The notes: generated by a model from the letters alone, not told the origin. Numbered from the stretch's first letter, positions 50,984 to 59,904 are shown. The stretch is DNA of 64,000 bases from an uncultured Porphyromonadaceae bacterium (GCA_905202215.1 CAJKRG010000003.1:1-64000), one strand, 5' to 3'. A program made the numbers and translations.

Positions 50984-53743
50984 TTATTTCACGATGACTT
51001 TCTTGCCGCCGATGATATAGAGGCCGGCGGGAAGGGTAGAGGCGCTTTCGTCGGGCTGAAGGGTGCCTACGTGTACGCCCGAGAGGTTGTAGACTTCGCG
51101 CACGCCGTTTTCGGTAGCCTCGATATTGTCGATGCCCGAAGTACCGGCCTTGACGATGTTATAGGAGTTCCACCACTGGTCGGCTACGAACGAATCGTAT
51201 GCGTCGGCAGGTACGATGATGGTGAGATCCTTGCCGCTTGAGGGAAGCGAACCCGCCTTGAACGAGGGAGCGGTAGTGCCTTCGAACTTGCTCCAGTCGA
51301 TTGTGTTGAGGGCGTTGCAGCGGTCGAAAGTACCCGAACCGAATGCGAAGTTGGCGGGAAGGGTGACCTTGGTGACACCGCTGTAGTAGAATGTGTCGGT
51401 GGTGTTGTTGACGCCTGTGCAGCCGCTGAGGTCGATCTCGGTGAGAGCTTCGGTCTGGTAGAAGGCATTCTGGAACGAGCGGAAATTGGCTGCCTGGTCG
51501 GGGGCGGCCATTACTACGGTTTCGAGAGTCTTGCAACCCTGGAAGATACCTTTGGTCACATTGCCGAAGATTCCGGGGAAGCCGGCACAGAGATTGGTTG
51601 CCACGGCGATTTCGGCCTGGCTCATGTCGACAAGCTTGAGGACGAAGTTGCCGCTGCCGTTGTTGTTGCCCAGAGCGACTGAGAGTTCCTTGAACTTGTC
51701 GGTATCCCAGTAGCCAGACAGATAGATCTTGACGGCATCCTTAAGGTCGGAGGGAATGTTGTTGGCGTCGATATAGTAAGTGCCTTCCTCGATTTCCTGG
51801 ACGGCCTGGAGATTGACATACTGCCATGTGGCCGATGCCTTGAACGAATCGTAGACCGCGGCGGGAACCATGACTGTGATCAGGCCCTGCTCTTCGGCAC
51901 TGAGGTGTTCGAATACATTCGCGTCGGAGGCGATGACGGGAGCGGCCTCGCCCGAATAGAGGCTCCAGTCAACGAGACGGAGAGCCGTGCAGCTGTTGAA
52001 CATATATTTGCCTACGGTGAAATCGGCGGGAAGAACCACGCTTGTCAGTTTGGCGCACTTGCCGAAAGCGTCCTCGCTCTTGGTTACGGCTGTCCATGCC
52101 GACATGTTGACGGTCGAGATCTGTGTGTTGTAGAAGGCGTCGGTGATGTTTGAAACGCCTGTGAGGGCAGCGATATCGCATGCTACGAGCGATTCGCAGT
52201 TCATGAAGCATTCCTGCAGGCTGGTGATGTTGGCGGCTGTCTCGTTTGCAGGGAACTTGACGGCTTCGAGAGCCTTGCACATTTTGAATACGCCGGCGTT
52301 CTGCATGCCTGCGGCCACATAGAGGCTTGTGGAGGGCTTGATGGTGGCTTCCGACATGTCTACGCTGACGAGGGTCTTGTTGCCTACCGGGGGGAAGCCG
52401 AGGTTGGCTCCGATTGCCACGCAGAGTTTCTGGAAGTCGGAGGTACCCCATTCGCCGGTGAGGGTCAGTTTGACGGCGTCGGCGAGCGACGAGGGTATTT
52501 CGCTTGCGCTGATGGTATATTCACCGGGTTTGGGAGGCGCGGGGATACCCATCACTACGGGCGAAGGTTCGAAAGTGGCCTGATTGTCTTCGACATAGTT
52601 GCCCATCTGGCCCCAGCGGTTTGAGCCCCAGCCATATGCGGTGCCTTTGTCGTCGAGAAGAGTGGAGAAGCGCTGGCCCGAGCTGAGAGATACGGCTACT
52701 GTGCCTTCGGGTACGTCGACTGCCACGGGAGAGTAGCTGAACTGGTTGTTTGCCACTTCGTAGGCTTCGCCTTTGCCGTTGCCGAGGCCGCCGTTGGCGT
52801 TTGCGCCCCATGCGTATACTTTTCCGCCGGCGACAGCGACACGCACGTATTCGCATCCGGAGAATGCAGTCACGGCGCCTTCGAGAGCTGTGATGCGGGT
52901 CGGCACGAGCACGTTGCCGAGATTACCGTCGGTATCGGTGTCGTCCATCGGCAGGTTGAGGCCGAGTATATTGAGCTGGTTGTCGCCCCAGGCCCACAGG
53001 CTGCCGTCGGCCTTGAGGGCATAGGAGGCATTGTCGATTGCGTATACGGCTTCCCAGGTATCGGTTCCGATACGGGTGGGGAGCTTCACGTTGATCTCGT
53101 CGTTGAGGAGCTGTCCGTGTCCGGCATATCCCCAACCCCAAAGAGAACCGTCGTTCTTGAGGGCGAGCACATGTGATGAGCCGACCGATACCTGTTTCCA
53201 GTCGGTGTCATTGCTTATCTTTACGGGTATGGCGCTGTTTTTGGTGTCGCCGGTACCGAGGGTGAAGGTCTCGGCGCTTCCCCATCCCCAGAGTGTGCCG
53301 TCGGTCTTGATGCCGAAGACTGTGTAGCACCAGTTAATGGAGGTGCTGACGGATGCCCAGTCGCTGTCGGTGCCTACCTGCACGAGTTCGGTGTGTTTGG
53401 TGATACCGTCGCCGACGCCCGACATCGATTTTTCGTTGCTTCCGGCAGTCCAGAGTGTGCCGTCTTCCTTGATGGCGAACATGGCGCCGCGGGCGCCGTA
53501 GACTGCCTTCCATGTGTTGTCGGTACCTACCTGAAGCGGTTTTGTGGAGAACTTGGCTGCTGATCCGACGCCGAGCTGACCTTCTTCGTTGTCACCCCAG
53601 GCCCAGAGAGTGCCGTCGGCCTTGATTGCGTAGGTGCTGTTGTCGCCTGCGCTCACGGCTTTCCACACGGGTGCTTCGGCAGCGTTGACTGTGGTGACCG
53701 CTGCAAGACCCATTGCGAGAAATGATGTAAACAGTTTTTTCAT
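50984..53743 (-). CDS. Secreted protein with RCC1 repeats and BspA-like leucine-rich repeats
   Basis: 919 residues with a signal peptide (MKKLFTSFLAMGLAAVTTVNA). About 25-400 are seven or so RCC1-type repeats, each with GTLWAWGDN or GSLWGWGYA. From about 410 to 850 are two similar blocks of the BspA leucine-rich type (starting YTISASEIPSSLADAVKLTL and YYIDANNIPSDLKDAVKIYL). The end (VYNLSGVHVGTL...LPAGLYIIGGKKVIVK) is a short T9SS-type secretion tail. Such proteins usually sit on the cell surface and bind proteins or glycans. RCC1 repeats are uncommon beside BspA repeats. It follows a second secreted protein by 34 bp, and both may be one unit. Confidence 0.85.
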   Translation of the reverse strand: MKKLFTSFLAMGLAAVTTVNAAEAPVWKAVSAGDNSTYAIKADGTLWAWGDNEEGQLGVGSAAKFSTKPLQVGTDNTWKAVYGARGAMFAIKEDGTLWTAGSNEKSMSGVGDGITKHTELVQVGTDSDWASVSTSINWCYTVFGIKTDGTLWGWGSAETFTLGTGDTKNSAIPVKISNDTDWKQVSVGSSHVLALKNDGSLWGWGYAGHGQLLNDEINVKLPTRIGTDTWEAVYAIDNASYALKADGSLWAWGDNQLNILGLNLPMDDTDTDGNLGNVLVPTRITALEGAVTAFSGCEYVRVAVAGGKVYAWGANANGGLGNGKGEAYEVANNQFSYSPVAVDVPEGTVAVSLSSGQRFSTLLDDKGTAYGWGSNRWGQMGNYVEDNQATFEPSPVVMGIPAPPKPGEYTISASEIPSSLADAVKLTLTGEWGTSDFQKLCVAIGANLGFPPVGNKTLVSVDMSEATIKPSTSLYVAAGMQNAGVFKMCKALEAVKFPANETAANITSLQECFMNCESLVACDIAALTGVSNITDAFYNTQISTVNMSAWTAVTKSEDAFGKCAKLTSVVLPADFTVGKYMFNSCTALRLVDWSLYSGEAAPVIASDANVFEHLSAEEQGLITVMVPAAVYDSFKASATWQYVNLQAVQEIEEGTYYIDANNIPSDLKDAVKIYLSGYWDTDKFKELSVALGNNNGSGNFVLKLVDMSQAEIAVATNLCAGFPGIFGNVTKGIFQGCKTLETVVMAAPDQAANFRSFQNAFYQTEALTEIDLSGCTGVNNTTDTFYYSGVTKVTLPANFAFGSGTFDRCNALNTIDWSKFEGTTAPSFKAGSLPSSGKDLTIIVPADAYDSFVADQWWNSYNIVKAGTSGIDNIEATENGVREVYNLSGVHVGTLQPDESASTLPAGLYIIGGKKVIVK

Positions 53744-53777
53744 ATCAGTGTGAGATTAGTGTAAGTGTCGTTTTTGT

Positions 53778-55079
53778 TCAGACTTTGAATTTGGCGGTAT
53801 TGCCTTTGGCGTCGCGCACGATGTAAATGCCGGGAGCCCAGCCTGTGACGTCGAAGGTTGTCTGGCCGCCGTCGATGTTGCCGGTATACTGTGTGGCGCC
53901 GGAGATGGCGAATACCATGAATGTGCCGTCGTTTCCTTCAAGAGTGGCTGTGCCGCCGCTTACAGTGCATTTGACGGGAGCTGCCGTCTCGGCCGATACA
54001 TTGGCGATTCCGCTCTGCTGAGGTGTTTCATATCCGCGGACAAGCGGACAGATCATGAAGCTGCCGTAGTTGCCGCCGTAGTAGCTTACGGGACGGATGT
54101 AGTCTGTTTCTCCCTTGAGTCGTGCGAATGAGTTGTGAGCCAGAAGGTTCTGGGCATCTTCCGGACGCATGGTCTGATTGGGCATCACATCCATGAGTAT
54201 GCACATGTCTTCTTTGGAGAAGTCAGTGCCCCATCCCGATACGGATATGAATATGAACGGTTTTCCATAAAGATCCAGGGGATTCTGGAAGCGGAGGGGC
54301 ATTACGGCACCACCGACTACGGGTGTCCAATAGCCGTCTTCCGAGGTCTTGATGTCGTCAAGAGTGAAAAATCCGCTTTCAAGTGTCTTGAGAGGTGCGG
54401 TGAATGTCACAGTGCCGTTTTGCACGTCGATGTCCGACATATAGACTGTAACAGTGATCTGTCTTTTTGCCGGCCATTTCGTGGGTTTGGCGCTGAGATA
54501 TACGTTCACTCCGTCGAGGTATATCTCGTTGCCGGGTAACATATAGAAATTGCCGACTCCTTCGACATTGAGGCTGTTCGCGCCGCCGAGTACACCTTCG
54601 TTCCCCGGATATGCCTGTATTCCGAGTGCGTATGTGTTTATCCACTCGCGGGTGTCTGCCAGACATAGTTCGGCCACGCCGCCGACTTTCATTTTCCAGT
54701 CCGGAGCATAGGTTTTCTCTTCGTTGGCGAATGTGACTGTCTGGGAGGGAAAGGCGAATGTACCGGGGGTTTTATATGTCACGAAGGCATCCTGCGATTT
54801 GGCGCTTTCGATTGTTCCGCCGTCGCAGCTCCAGTTCCATGCCTTCGGTCCGCCGGTCGACATATCGGTATACATCACCGTGCTTCCGACAGGTGTCCAG
54901 AGAAACGCTTTTTCATTGATGGGATTTCGGGAGAGATAACTGCACGCAGGATTGATTCTCGGATTCTCGATAGTGCCTATATAGCGCAGGCCTGTCGGGG
55001 GCTGGTAAGAAGCTTCCTGTGCGAAAGCCGAAAACGATACAGCTGCAGTAAGAATAAGAAATGTGTAGAGCTTTGTCAT
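53778..55079 (-). CDS. Secreted protein of unknown function with T9SS-type tail
   Basis: 433 residues with a signal peptide (MTKLYTFLILTAAVSFSAFAQ). Residues about 60-120 look like a PKD-type domain (WNWSCDGGTIESAKSQDAFVTYKTPGTFAFP). The middle (about 130-360) is unfamiliar and all-beta in pattern, with no recognised catalytic motif. The last about 40 residues (DVTGWAPGIYIVRDAKGNTAKFKV) resemble a short T9SS sorting tail. It is probably cotranscribed with the RCC1/LRR gene downstream. It is divergent from the membrane-anchored regulator at 55219, with a 139-bp spacer holding a tandem 11-mer. Confidence 0.7.
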   Translation of the reverse strand: MTKLYTFLILTAAVSFSAFAQEASYQPPTGLRYIGTIENPRINPACSYLSRNPINEKAFLWTPVGSTVMYTDMSTGGPKAWNWSCDGGTIESAKSQDAFVTYKTPGTFAFPSQTVTFANEEKTYAPDWKMKVGGVAELCLADTREWINTYALGIQAYPGNEGVLGGANSLNVEGVGNFYMLPGNEIYLDGVNVYLSAKPTKWPAKRQITVTVYMSDIDVQNGTVTFTAPLKTLESGFFTLDDIKTSEDGYWTPVVGGAVMPLRFQNPLDLYGKPFIFISVSGWGTDFSKEDMCILMDVMPNQTMRPEDAQNLLAHNSFARLKGETDYIRPVSYYGGNYGSFMICPLVRGYETPQQSGIANVSAETAAPVKCTVSGGTATLEGNDGTFMVFAISGATQYTGNIDGGQTTFDVTGWAPGIYIVRDAKGNTAKFKV

Positions 55080-55149
55080 TTACGGATAGTTTTGATGGTT
55101 GGTTGCTTTTTTGCAAAATTGTGCAATTTCATATATAAAATACAACATT

Positions 55150-55171
55150 TTGCGGTCTACTTGCGGTCTAC
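55150..55171. repeat. Tandem 11-bp repeat, candidate operator
   Basis: TTGCGGTCTAC occurs twice in direct tandem (55150-55160 and 55161-55171) in the spacer between two divergent genes. An 11-bp period, one helical turn, places both copies on the same DNA face, as for a helix-turn-helix regulator. The binding protein is not known; the adjacent regulator is the obvious candidate. Confidence 0.6.
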
Positions 55172-55206
55172 AACGTCGCTTTTGTGAGGTTTAAACAAAA
55201 TTTTAC

Positions 55207-55214
55207 TATCTTTG
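55207..55214 (+). promoter_or_regulatory. -7 box of the TPR-HTH regulator gene
   Basis: TATCTTTG lies only 4 nt before the ATG, where the other genes here have 17-33 nt. A TTG at 55182-55184 is 22 nt upstream of it. If used, the transcript would be almost leaderless. Confidence 0.45.
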
Positions 55215-55218
55215 GGGC

Positions 55219-56892
55219 ATGAAAAATCTGGTGATACTGTCATTTTTCTTTGTGCTGCTTTCATGCTGCGGAAACGGTCGTCGTTTTAACGGGCCTTTCC
55301 GCTGGCCGGCCATATCTCCTGCGGTAGACAGCATGAATCTGAAACTTGAGTATGATTTTGCCAATTATGAACCATATGAGATCCTCGAATCCGACGTGAG
55401 ATCGTTCCGCCGGATCGCATCCGGTTTTGGTGACGATCCCGGCGTTGCGATCCGGACGTCCTTCTGGGAGGGCCGTCTGTATCAGCGGCTCGGCCGTACC
55501 GACAGTGCATACAAGGCATTCAGGAAGGCTTATGAACTCAGCGATTCGGGCAGACATACATATGAGTTCTATCGGCTGCGGGGGCTGCTGCGCCAATTCG
55601 AGCGTGTATCGGGCGGAGTGGTCTATCGTCAGCTTGATGAGGAAATGAGATATTACCAGTCGGTAGGCGACAAGCCCATGAGTGCCGTCACATATATAAA
55701 TATGGGTACGAATCTGTATCATATCGGCGAGTATGAGCGTAGTCTCGAATACATGCAGAAGGCAAACGAAATCAATACGGCACTCGGATTTACCAAGATG
55801 GTGTCGAAAAACACCATAAATATAGCAAATATAGAGTTTTCGCGCAATAACGAGGCAGAGGGACGCCGGATACTCCTCGACTTGCTTGATTCCGATGATC
55901 TTAAAGGCGACAGTACGGCTGTCAATCTCATCAATCGTAATTTTTATGCGCATACAGGCGAAGTGAAATGGCTTCTCGACGCTTATGCCGGAGTGGAGCG
56001 TGACAGCGGCCGGCGCGATCTTCAAGGTCTCTATACGGCTCTGCTCAGTCGTCATTATTTCGACAGCGGAAAACCCGATTCCGGTTTGATATACAGCGAT
56101 ATGGCGATGGCATGCATTCCTTCGGTGGAGGACTACGATCACCGGGCGATGATACTCGATGCCTATGCGACAGCTCTCGAGTTGCGTGGCCATATCGACA
56201 GTGCGTTGCAGATCCGCAAACAGATGGAACTTTATATAGACTCGGCGAGCACGCAGATGCAACGCGACGATGTGCTCCGTATGTCGAATGTACGAGAGGT
56301 TCAGCTTGCCATAGCCGCCGAACGCGAACGCGCACAGAGGATGAAGCTTAACTATCTGGGTATTATCTTCATTGTCGTGGCCGTAGCCGGAGTGATATTT
56401 TTTCTGTTCTACCGCCGCTATCAGCGCGACCAGATCGCAAGCCGCGACAGCCGTCTCCAGATCGAGAAGGAACAGCGGCATCTTCTTGCCCTTACTCTGG
56501 CTATGGAGGAGAAGAACAATACATTCCAGTCGATAGTCGACGAGATAGGCCGCATGCGCAAGGAGGGTAAGATCGCTTCACCTGAGGCGGCTATCGTACA
56601 GAATATCGTAAAAATGCATTTGGCCGGCGATGAAGAGCGCGACAGTTTCCGACGTATGTTCATAACTGTCAATCCCGAATTCGTGCAACGTCTCCAGCAA
56701 CGCTGGCCCGATTTGTCGGAATCCTATGTCAAACTGGCTACATATATCTATCTCGGCCTGGATAACAGCCAGATAGCGCGTCTGCTCGTTATTCGTCCCG
56801 AATCTGTGAAGCAGGCACGCTGGCGCCTCCGCAAACAGCTCGGCCTCGAAAAAGACGAGTCCCTCGATGAGGTAATCCGGTCGCTGGTTTAG
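55219..56892 (+). CDS. Membrane-anchored TPR regulator with C-terminal LuxR-like HTH
   Basis: 557 residues. The start MKNLVILSFFFVLLSCCG is a lipoprotein-type signal (Cys at about 16-17). Residues about 50-370 are TPR-like helical repeats (DSAYKAFRKAYEL, YINMGTNLYHIGEYERSLEYM). A membrane helix (about 378-397; YLGIIFIVVAVAGVIFFLFY) is followed by a charged coiled coil. The C-terminal about 75 residues end in LARLLVIRPESVKQARWRLRKQL-like helix-turn-helix sequence (more exactly NSQIARLLVIRPESVKQARW). This layout, periplasmic TPR plus cytosolic LuxR-like domain, is a known Bacteroidetes type of regulator. It probably controls the divergent operon of two secreted proteins. Confidence 0.85.
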   Translation: MKNLVILSFFFVLLSCCGNGRRFNGPFRWPAISPAVDSMNLKLEYDFANYEPYEILESDVRSFRRIASGFGDDPGVAIRTSFWEGRLYQRLGRTDSAYKAFRKAYELSDSGRHTYEFYRLRGLLRQFERVSGGVVYRQLDEEMRYYQSVGDKPMSAVTYINMGTNLYHIGEYERSLEYMQKANEINTALGFTKMVSKNTINIANIEFSRNNEAEGRRILLDLLDSDDLKGDSTAVNLINRNFYAHTGEVKWLLDAYAGVERDSGRRDLQGLYTALLSRHYFDSGKPDSGLIYSDMAMACIPSVEDYDHRAMILDAYATALELRGHIDSALQIRKQMELYIDSASTQMQRDDVLRMSNVREVQLAIAAERERAQRMKLNYLGIIFIVVAVAGVIFFLFYRRYQRDQIASRDSRLQIEKEQRHLLALTLAMEEKNNTFQSIVDEIGRMRKEGKIASPEAAIVQNIVKMHLAGDEERDSFRRMFITVNPEFVQRLQQRWPDLSESYVKLATYIYLGLDNSQIARLLVIRPESVKQARWRLRKQLGLEKDESLDEVIRSLV

Positions 56893-57200
56893 GCTGACGG
56901 ACTGCTGGGCTGTTGGGCCGCGTAGCGGCGAATAGCTGCGGAGTAGCGCTTAGAGTAATAGCCTATGGCAAGCGCGCCGTAAGGTGCGCGCAGCCATAGG
57001 TTTTCGAAGCCGTCATTAGAGATAAAGAGCTGCGTAGCTGCGATATAATCTCCCAGATGTGTCGCAGCTACGCAGCTCTTCTTTTTCTATCGCAATCCTT
57101 ATACCCGTGCTGCGCGCACCTACGGCGCGCTTGCGCGGGCCTATTTTTGTCTACGTTGCTCCGCAGCTTATCTGCCGCTACGCGGCTGCTGGGCTGACGG
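56892..57200. repeat. Nested palindromic element flanked by 9-bp direct repeats
   Basis: GGCTGACGG occurs at 56892-56900 and at 57192-57200. Between them are four nested inverted-repeat pairs: 56918-56929 with 57174-57185 (12 bp perfect), 56934-56943 with 57159-57168 (10 bp perfect), 56968-56993 with 57110-57134 (25 bp, one-base indel), and 57025-57043 with 57062-57080 (19 bp perfect). The innermost is followed by CTTTTTC and could terminate the regulator gene. No coding sequence is seen. It could be a MITE-like or REP-like element. Confidence 0.75.
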
Positions 57201-57267
57201 GCCTTTCTTCCTACTTTCCTAATCTCTTACTCTCTTAACCTCCTAACTTCCCAACTCTCCTAATATC
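57201..57267. repeat. Pyrimidine-rich CTAACTTCC-type low-complexity spacer
   Basis: The stretch reads as degenerate 7-9 nt units (CCTACTTTCCTAATCTCTTA, then CCTCCTAACTTCCCAACTCTC). It lies between the palindromic element and folA. There is no gene in it. Confidence 0.6.
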
Positions 57268-57738
57268 CTAGCCTCTTGTCAGGGTGATGAAGGAGAAGCC
57301 GTCGCGGCGGTCGAGCGCTGTAAGGCGGTAGGCATCGAGGTCTATGACGGGGAAGAATGTGTCGGCTTCGGGATCTTCGCGGTCTACCACAGTGAGGTCG
57401 AGAACATCGGCAAGGGGAAGTGTGGCGGCATATATCTGACCGCCACCGATGACGAATATGTCGCCTGGCCCGGAAGCAGCCATGGCAATGGCCTCTTCGG
57501 GCGATTTCGCCACATCGACGCCTGAAGCCGAGAAATCGGCCGAGCGGGTTATGACTATGTTGCGCCGGCCCGGGAGGGCGCCTCCGGGCAGCGACTCGAA
57601 TGTGCGTCGGCCCATAACGAGAGTATTACCCATGGTGATGGCCTTGAATCGGCGCAGATCGTCGCGGAGATGGAAAAGAAGATCGCCGTTCTTTCCGATA
57701 GCTCCCTTGCGGTCTATGGCGGCTATAATGTGTATCAT
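57268..57738 (-). CDS. folA: Dihydrofolate reductase
   Basis: 156 residues from the ATG at 57736-57738. The longer open frame upstream is the out-of-frame shadow of thyA. Motifs are IIAAIDRKGAIGKNGDLLFHL, the acidic catalytic D27 within LRDDLRRFK, VMGRRTFESL and the NADPH-binding VIGGGQIY. It reduces dihydrofolate to tetrahydrofolate, recycling the product of thymidylate synthase. Its ATG overlaps the thyA stop (ATGA), so the two are translationally coupled, a common arrangement. Confidence 0.95.
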   Translation of the reverse strand: MIHIIAAIDRKGAIGKNGDLLFHLRDDLRRFKAITMGNTLVMGRRTFESLPGGALPGRRNIVITRSADFSASGVDVAKSPEEAIAMAASGPGDIFVIGGGQIYAATLPLADVLDLTVVDREDPEADTFFPVIDLDAYRLTALDRRDGFSFITLTRG

Positions 57739-58529
57739 ACGCTTACTTCGGCTTTTATGTGCGGGTGCGGATCGTATCCCTCGAGGGTGAAATCGCTGTA
57801 TTTGAAGTCGAAAATATTTTTTACATCGGGATTTATGACCATTTTCGGCAGCGGGCGCGGCTCGCGGGTGAGCTGCAGACGCGCCTGGTCGAGATGGTTG
57901 AGGTAGAGGTGGGCGTCGCCGAGAGTATGCACGAAATCGCCGGCTTCGAGACCTGTCACTTGGGCCGCCATCATGAGCAGCAGAGCATACGAGGCGATGT
58001 TGAAAGGCACGCCGAGGAAGCAGTCGGCGCTGCGCTGGTATAGTTGCAGGCTGAGCTTGCCGTCGGCCACATAGAACTGGAAGAAGGCGTGGCACGGCGG
58101 CAGATTCATGTTCTTGAGGTCGGCTACGTTCCATGCGCTCACTATTATCCGGCGCGAGTCGGGATTATGCTTTATGGTCTCGATTGCCTCTGAAATCTGA
58201 TCGATAGTGCCGCCGTCGTAATCGGGCCATGAGCGCCACTGGTAGCCGTAGATATGGCCGAGATTGCCGTCAGGGTCGGCCCATTCGTTCCATATGCGGA
58301 CGCCGTTCTCCTGGAGGTAGTGCACATTCGTGTCTCCGGCAAGGAACCACAGCAGTTCGTGGATAATCGATTTCAGATGAAGTTTTTTGGTAGTGACGAG
58401 TGGAAAGCCGTCAGCGAGGTTGAACCGCATCTGATAGCCGAACACCGACATTGTGCCTGTGCCTGTCCGGTCGGTCTTGACTGTGCCGTGCTCGAGGATA
58501 TGCTTTAAAAGAGCTTGATATTGCTGCAT
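57735..58529 (-). CDS. thyA: Thymidylate synthase
   Basis: 264 residues, the same length as E. coli ThyA. The nucleophile is C146 in LPPCHAFFQFYV, and the folate and dUMP sites RTGTGTMSVFG, SRRIIVSAWN and QRSADCFLGVPFNIASYA are all present. It makes dTMP from dUMP with methylene-tetrahydrofolate. It overlaps folA by 4 bp. The 71-bp spacer upstream to DUF2851 contains GTTAGAAGTTAG-type low-complexity words and no clear promoter box, so the pair may be read from further upstream. Confidence 0.98.
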   Translation of the reverse strand: MQQYQALLKHILEHGTVKTDRTGTGTMSVFGYQMRFNLADGFPLVTTKKLHLKSIIHELLWFLAGDTNVHYLQENGVRIWNEWADPDGNLGHIYGYQWRSWPDYDGGTIDQISEAIETIKHNPDSRRIIVSAWNVADLKNMNLPPCHAFFQFYVADGKLSLQLYQRSADCFLGVPFNIASYALLLMMAAQVTGLEAGDFVHTLGDAHLYLNHLDQARLQLTREPRPLPKMVINPDVKNIFDFKYSDFTLEGYDPHPHIKAEVSV

Positions 58530-58600
58530 TTTTTTAGTTGGAAATTACAAGTTAGAAGTTAGTGGTTGGTAATGAGGAATTAGCAGCAACTAACTACTAA
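58530..58600. repeat. Low-complexity GTTAG-type spacer
   Basis: Degenerate repeats AAGTTAGAAGTTAGTGGTTGG (58549-58569, 21 bases with overlap of words) and AACTAACTACTAA fill the spacer between DUF2851 and thyA. No promoter or terminator is obvious. Confidence 0.5.
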
Positions 58601-59887
58601 TTATTTTAGGATTGCTTTGCGGGAGAGAATGCGGTGTCCGAAGCGGCAGTATAGGCATTTGCGGGTGTCGCAGTAGCTGCGGCGCAGTTCTATGAGGGCC
58701 TGGCTCGAGAAAGCATCGCGGCATGCAATGCCCGCCCCGGTAAAGGACTTCACGACAGAATTGTTTTCCGGCGGGAGGGCGCACAGTATGTCTATGGCCC
58801 GCTCGTGGAGTTCGGGGCGCCCGTAGCGGTTGCCGTAGGCCGACAGTAGCGGTGCTACAACATTGATGATCAGCGACGCTATCGAGGCGTCGCTGAGTAC
58901 GCGGGGCACCCTGCGGTCGGAGGGTCCGCCGAGGGTATAGCGGTGGCGCCAGTAATCGGACGGGGGTGTGGCGAACAACGCTCTTGCGTCAGCCACATTT
59001 TTGACGTCCATCACGCCGTAGGCAGCCCGGAAACCGCCTGCAATCATGGCGGCGAGGAGAGCTATGCGCCGGTGAGGCATATTCTGGGGGCGTATACGAC
59101 CTGTTTTCCAGCCGAGCGAATGCGGGGCATGCAGTCCGAATTTGGCGCTCATGAAGGCATATTCCTCTTTGAGCCTCGCGCAGTATGAATCGCCACCCGG
59201 TGCCGAATCGAGAAATCCGGCCTGCCCCAACAGCATGGCCTCGACCGATATGGCCGAGTCGGCATGCTTCATGAGCATGCGCAGCGGCATCGAGAGAGCC
59301 AGCCGCTCGAACGGTTCGGCATTGGTGCCGAACCCGAGGGCGCGGGCCAGAAGGACATATATTGCTGCTGTCCAGTCGCCTTCGAAACGGTCGGCAAGGG
59401 CTGCCGCATGATCGCTTTTGCGGTAGAGGCGATCTATGGCAAGCGCCGACAGCCAGTCGGAGATGTGTAGCGCCGTGAATCCCTTGAGGAAAGAAGCGCA
59501 TGCGGGGCCGTCGCCGGGACGGTTGACGAGTGCGTCGTAGTGATTGCGGAATGCGGGGTCGCACGGCATTAACAGCTGCGGAATCTCGCAGCCGTCGGGA
59601 CGGGCAATCCTGGCGTCATCGACCCCTACCACATGCAATATCACGCTGTCGTAGGCTCTGTCGCTGCTATGGCCGTGCCGTCGCCAGTCGGATGCGCGTA
59701 CGTGTATCTCGACGTTTCCCGCCCACATCCTCTCGCCTATGCGTATCTTGGCGTTGAAGAAATCGGGTCCAGAGCCTGTATTGATCAGGCCCGGGTCTAT
59801 GATGTCGATACGTTCGCCTGAGACCGTAGTCATGGGCGCCCCCGACCAGAGGCGATGCTGCCATACATATTGCATGAGTCTTTCCAT
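58601..59887 (-). CDS. DUF2851 family protein
   Basis: 428 residues, no signal peptide, the usual length for DUF2851. The conserved start MERLMQYVWQHRL is followed by TVSGERIDIIDPGLINTGSGPDFFNAKI and GNVEIHVRASDWRRHGH, which are the family hallmarks as I remember them. A C-terminal pair of Cys residues (CDTRKCLYCRFG) could bind a metal. The fold suggests a nuclease-like or nucleic-acid-binding protein because of the GNVEIH motif, but the function is unknown. It starts 17 bp after ribE and is probably cotranscribed with it. Confidence 0.85.
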   Translation of the reverse strand: MERLMQYVWQHRLWSGAPMTTVSGERIDIIDPGLINTGSGPDFFNAKIRIGERMWAGNVEIHVRASDWRRHGHSSDRAYDSVILHVVGVDDARIARPDGCEIPQLLMPCDPAFRNHYDALVNRPGDGPACASFLKGFTALHISDWLSALAIDRLYRKSDHAAALADRFEGDWTAAIYVLLARALGFGTNAEPFERLALSMPLRMLMKHADSAISVEAMLLGQAGFLDSAPGGDSYCARLKEEYAFMSAKFGLHAPHSLGWKTGRIRPQNMPHRRIALLAAMIAGGFRAAYGVMDVKNVADARALFATPPSDYWRHRYTLGGPSDRRVPRVLSDASIASLIINVVAPLLSAYGNRYGRPELHERAIDILCALPPENNSVVKSFTGAGIACRDAFSSQALIELRRSYCDTRKCLYCRFGHRILSRKAILK

Positions 59888-59904
59888 GACCGGCCTGAAA
59901 CGCC

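Noticed and set aside
55150..55171. A CRISPR repeat
   Set aside because: The units are 11 bp and directly adjacent, with no spacers and no cas genes in the window.
57268..58134. 288-codon frame ending in dihydrofolate reductase
   Set aside because: The first about 130 codons are an out-of-frame reading of thyA; the enzyme starts at 57738.
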